A DNA stretch of 24,147 nt from DATBDM01 sp036269915 (GTDB lineage: Bacteria; Actinomycetota; Thermoleophilia; Solirubrobacterales; Solirubrobacteraceae): assembly GCA_036269915.1 (NCBI GenBank), contig DATBDM010000093.1, positions 1-24,147 of the forward strand, given 5' to 3'. This document shows, piece after piece, positions 21,991-24,147 of this stretch (position 1 is the stretch's first letter; each line of letters opens with the position of its first letter). Under the pieces are notes generated by a model. The model made no database searches, was not told where the DNA came from, and saw only the letters and a list, made by a program, of their open reading frames with translations. The position numbers and the translations under genes are program-made.

Positions 21991-23604
21991 GTGGAGAACG
22001 CACGCATCGCCGACCGGCTGGACGCGTTCGCGTCGCTGCTCGAGCTCGCGGACGCCAACGGCTACAGCATCCGGGCCTACCGTCGTGCCGCGGAGACGAT
22101 CCGCGCCGCGCCGGTCTCCGTCGCCGAGCTGGTCGCGACCGGCCGCGTACGCCAGCTCCGCGGGATCGGCCGGAGCATCGAGGCGAAGCTGCGCGAGCTC
22201 GTCGAGACGGGGGACATCGCCGAGCTCGCCGAGCTGGAGCGCGAGCTCGCCCCGGGACTGATCGGCCTCGGCCGCTACCTCGGGCTCGGCGCGAAGCGGT
22301 CGGTCGAGATCGCGCGGGCGCTCGGCGTGCAGACGCCGGAGGAGTTCCGCGAGGCGGTGGCCGACGGGCGGCTGCGCGCCGTCCCGGGCGTCGGGCCGAA
22401 GATCGAGGCGCAGCTGCTCGACGCGCTCGCCCGCGATCCGGAGCCGCATGCGCGGCAGGGACTGCTCATCAACCGGGCGCGGGAGCTGGTGGGCGGGATC
22501 GCCGATGCCCTCGGCGGCGCGGTCGCCGGCGACACGCGGCGGTGGCGCGACAGCTGCGAGCGGCTCGCCGTCGTCTCCGCCGCGGCCGACCCCGGCGCCG
22601 TGCTCGAGCAGTTCGCCGAGCTGCCTCAGATCGTCGCGGTGATCGAGCGGGCCGAGCGGCGCGCGGTCGGCCTGACGGTCGAGGGCGTCCCGGTCGAGCT
22701 CGTCGCCGCCGAACCGGAGCGCTTCGGGACGGTGCTGCTCCGCGCGACCGGCTCGGATGCCTACGTCGCCGCACTCGAGCCGCTCCCGGACGCGTCGGAC
22801 GAGGAGGCGGTCTACGCCCGGCTCGGCATCCCGTGGTGCCCGCCCGAGCTGCGCGAGGCGCCCTTCCGCGGCGAGCCGCCGGCGCTCGTCGAGACGGGCG
22901 ACATCCGCGGCGACCTGCACTGCCACACGACGTGGTCCGACGGGCGCGCGAGCGTCGAGGAGATGGGTCGCGCCGCGCACGACCGCGGCTACGACTACCT
23001 CGCGATCTGCGACCACACCCCGGCGGTCGGCGCCGTCCGCGGGCTCACGCCGGACGACGTCCGCCGCCAGGGCGAGGAGATCGCCGCGGCCAACGAGCTG
23101 CTGGCGCCGTTTTGCATCCTGCGCGGGATCGAGTGCGACATCCTCCCCGACGGCCGGCTCGACCTCCCCGACGACGTGCTGACCGAGCTCGACTGGGTGC
23201 AGGCGAGCGTCCACGGCGGCCAGCGGATGCCGCGCGCCGAGATGACCCGGCGCGTCGAGGCGGCGCTGCGCAACCCGCACGTGAGCTGCCTCAGCCACCC
23301 GACGGGCCGGCTCATCGGCCGCCGTCCCGAGAACGCCGTCGACCTCGACCGCGTCTACGAGCTCGCAGTCGAGCACGGCGTCTTCGTGGAGGTCAACGGC
23401 CTCCCCGACCGCCTCGACCTCAGCGGCGAGCACGTCCGCGACGCGCTGCGCGCCGGCGTGCGGATCGTCTGCTCGACCGACTCGCACGGGCGGGAGCGGC
23501 TCGGCAACATGGAGCTCGCCGTCCGGACCGCGCGGCGGGGCTGGGCGACGGCGGCCGACGTCGTCAACACGGGCTCGCTCGAGTCGATCCTCGGCCGCCG
23601 TTAG
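21991..23604 (+). CDS. PHP-domain protein on a degenerate polymerase X scaffold
   Basis: The product has 537 residues from GTG 21991. The N-terminus (about 1-150) is the helix-hairpin-helix region of PolX, with RAYRRAAETIRAA, LRGIGRSIEAKLRELVETGD and RAVPGVGPKIEAQLLDAL. The next part aligns with the polymerase X palm, but the catalytic aspartates are gone. Where RR-G-x-E-x-V-G-D-x-D should be, it reads RRWRDSCERLAVV (R191 and A193 replace the two aspartates), and the third (VDL) is E236. The thumb is also short. The PHP domain (about 300-537) is intact, with all nine metal ligands: H310, H312, D317, H342, E381, H408, H436, D497, H499. PHP modules act as 3'-5' exonucleases or phosphoesterases. 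It should therefore be a DNA-binding nuclease or phosphatase rather than a polymerase. Confidence 0.9.
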   Translation: MENARIADRLDAFASLLELADANGYSIRAYRRAAETIRAAPVSVAELVATGRVRQLRGIGRSIEAKLRELVETGDIAELAELERELAPGLIGLGRYLGLGAKRSVEIARALGVQTPEEFREAVADGRLRAVPGVGPKIEAQLLDALARDPEPHARQGLLINRARELVGGIADALGGAVAGDTRRWRDSCERLAVVSAAADPGAVLEQFAELPQIVAVIERAERRAVGLTVEGVPVELVAAEPERFGTVLLRATGSDAYVAALEPLPDASDEEAVYARLGIPWCPPELREAPFRGEPPALVETGDIRGDLHCHTTWSDGRASVEEMGRAAHDRGYDYLAICDHTPAVGAVRGLTPDDVRRQGEEIAAANELLAPFCILRGIECDILPDGRLDLPDDVLTELDWVQASVHGGQRMPRAEMTRRVEAALRNPHVSCLSHPTGRLIGRRPENAVDLDRVYELAVEHGVFVEVNGLPDRLDLSGEHVRDALRAGVRIVCSTDSHGRERLGNMELAVRTARRGWATAADVVNTGSLESILGRR

Positions 23605-23610
23605 CGGCCG
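23592..23610. terminator. Two-way terminator after the PHP protein
   Basis: CGGCCGC (23592-23598) pairs with GCGGCCG (23604-23610) around a five-base loop that contains most of the PolX-like TAG stop. It lies between convergent genes and has no T-tract. It would suit both the plus-strand lipid/PHP operon and the small minus-strand gene that ends at 23615. Confidence 0.5.
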
Positions 23611-23614
23611 GAGC

Positions 23615-24004
23615 TCAGCCCGCGGGTCGCGCGCCCGCCTCGACGACTCGGGCCAGCTCGTCCGCCCGCGCCTGCGGCATGTTGCGCGGATGCTCGAGGA
23701 TCGGATCGCAGTCGCAGGCGCCGTTGGCCGCTTCGATGGCCGCGCGCAGGACGGGGCCGAGCTGCTCGGCCTCGCCGGTCTCGACGCCCTCGATGACGAT
23801 GTCGCTCCCCTGCACCAGATGATCCAGCTTCAGGTGCCCGATGGGCACGTGACCACAGAGGGACGCGGCGAGCCGAGCGGACATCGCGTCGCTCCAGCGC
23901 GCCGTCGGGGCGCTGTCGAGGGGGAGTCGTACGCAGGCTCCGACGCGTCCGGACGACAGGGTCTCGCCTCGTGCGGCGCCGGTGATGGCATGGCGCTCGG
24001 TCAT
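23615..24004 (-). CDS. Uncharacterised small protein
   Basis: The product has 129 residues. ATG 24004 has a clear Shine-Dalgarno (GAGGAGAG) upstream, which supports its being real. I do not recognise the family. No signal peptide or membrane segment is visible. The middle has HVPIGHLKLDHLVQGSDIVI then EGVETGEAEQLGPVL, which looks like a small alpha/beta module, followed by RAAIEAANGACDCDPILEHP. The CxC pair with nearby Asp, Glu and His could bind a metal, but this is only a guess. The N-terminus (ARGETLSSGRVGACVRLPLD) looks like a beta-strand rich start. It converges on the PHP protein with a terminator between them. Confidence 0.68.
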   Translation of the reverse strand: MTERHAITGAARGETLSSGRVGACVRLPLDSAPTARWSDAMSARLAASLCGHVPIGHLKLDHLVQGSDIVIEGVETGEAEQLGPVLRAAIEAANGACDCDPILEHPRNMPQARADELARVVEAGARPAG

Positions 24005-24055
24005 GTGCTCTCTCCTCGATCAGCGTTGGTTCCAGGTACACCGCTCGACGCCGCG

Positions 24056-24147
24056 ATGAAGCATGCCGGACGGCAGGACCCCACGTTCAGGGGGTCGCTG
24101 GCCGGCGAGCTCGAGCTGCTGCACGCTCGCGCGCCATGGCTCGCCTT
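24056..24147 (+). CDS. Possible start of an unidentified gene (partial)
   Basis: An ATG at 24056 opens a frame of 30 codons with no stop before the window ends, beginning MKHAGRQDPTF. It follows a 51-base gap and has no obvious Shine-Dalgarno. The composition fits coding DNA, and a plus-strand gene divergent from the small protein would be a natural layout, but nothing in the residues identifies a family. It could equally be intergenic sequence. Confidence 0.25.
   Translation, partial: MKHAGRQDPTFRGSLAGELELLHARAPWLA

Noticed and set aside
1..24147. CRISPR, tRNA, rRNA, insertion sequence, phage or defence system
   Set aside because: No direct-repeat array, no tRNA-like cloverleaf noticed, no transposase, integrase or restriction gene motifs in any frame.

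Overview
The window is GC-rich DNA (roughly 70-75 percent GC by eye) with dense bacterial genes, many GTG starts, and several start codons placed 6-8 bases after a -10-like box, as in leaderless mRNAs. The gene content fits a soil-type actinomycete: a SigG/SigX5-like sigma factor with a fused NTF2-like domain, a DHA2 MFS pump, a DivIVA-like coiled-coil protein, a GAF-SpoIIE phosphatase, a ScyD/ScyE-type secreted propeller, and a TreS-like GH13 enzyme. My inference is Actinomycetota, possibly Thermoleophilia/Solirubrobacterales. There is no marker gene here to prove it. I see no rRNA, tRNA, CRISPR array, transposase or phage gene, so this looks like chromosomal backbone.

Layout. 1-4375 is a minus-strand run: SigX5-type sigma factor, MFS exporter, secreted DUF4232 protein, and two alpha/beta-hydrolase esterases, the second running off the window. 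4404-4580 holds a C-terminal remnant of an SRPBCC protein. 4654-5679 is a stress-type DUF892 protein with a basic Ala-rich linker. It is separated from the convergent YihY/BrkB membrane protein by a very strong two-way terminator. 6659-8284 is the TreS-like enzyme, convergent with a PAS-GAF histidine kinase. Then come a degenerate MBL-fold protein and a cupin. The cupin is divergent from a TetR regulator, with a near-perfect operator between them, and tetR is translationally coupled to an MGT-type glycosyltransferase. 12932-14355 is a coupled VOC-SDR pair. 14407-17395 carries the SpoIIE phosphatase, DivIVA-like protein, SAM methyltransferase and YceI protein. 17498-20057 carries the ScyD-like protein and a divergent Lrp/EamA exporter pair. 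20109-23604 is a compact plus-strand group: patatin lipase, PlsC-like acyltransferase, and a PolX-like protein that has lost its polymerase site but keeps a complete PHP metal site. The right edge has a small uncharacterised protein.

How the genes work together. The clearest local circuits are TetR plus operator controlling the cupin and the tetR-glycosyltransferase operon; Lrp controlling the EamA exporter; and patatin plus acyltransferase as a lipid cleaving/re-acylating pair. The items most worth a second look are the PHP protein built on a dead polymerase X, the mutually exclusive hairpins over the ribosome-binding site of the MFS gene, and the precisely spaced leaderless promoters. One pair of these shares the box ACTAGCGTTG. 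I did not find a clear multi-gene system that I would call new.
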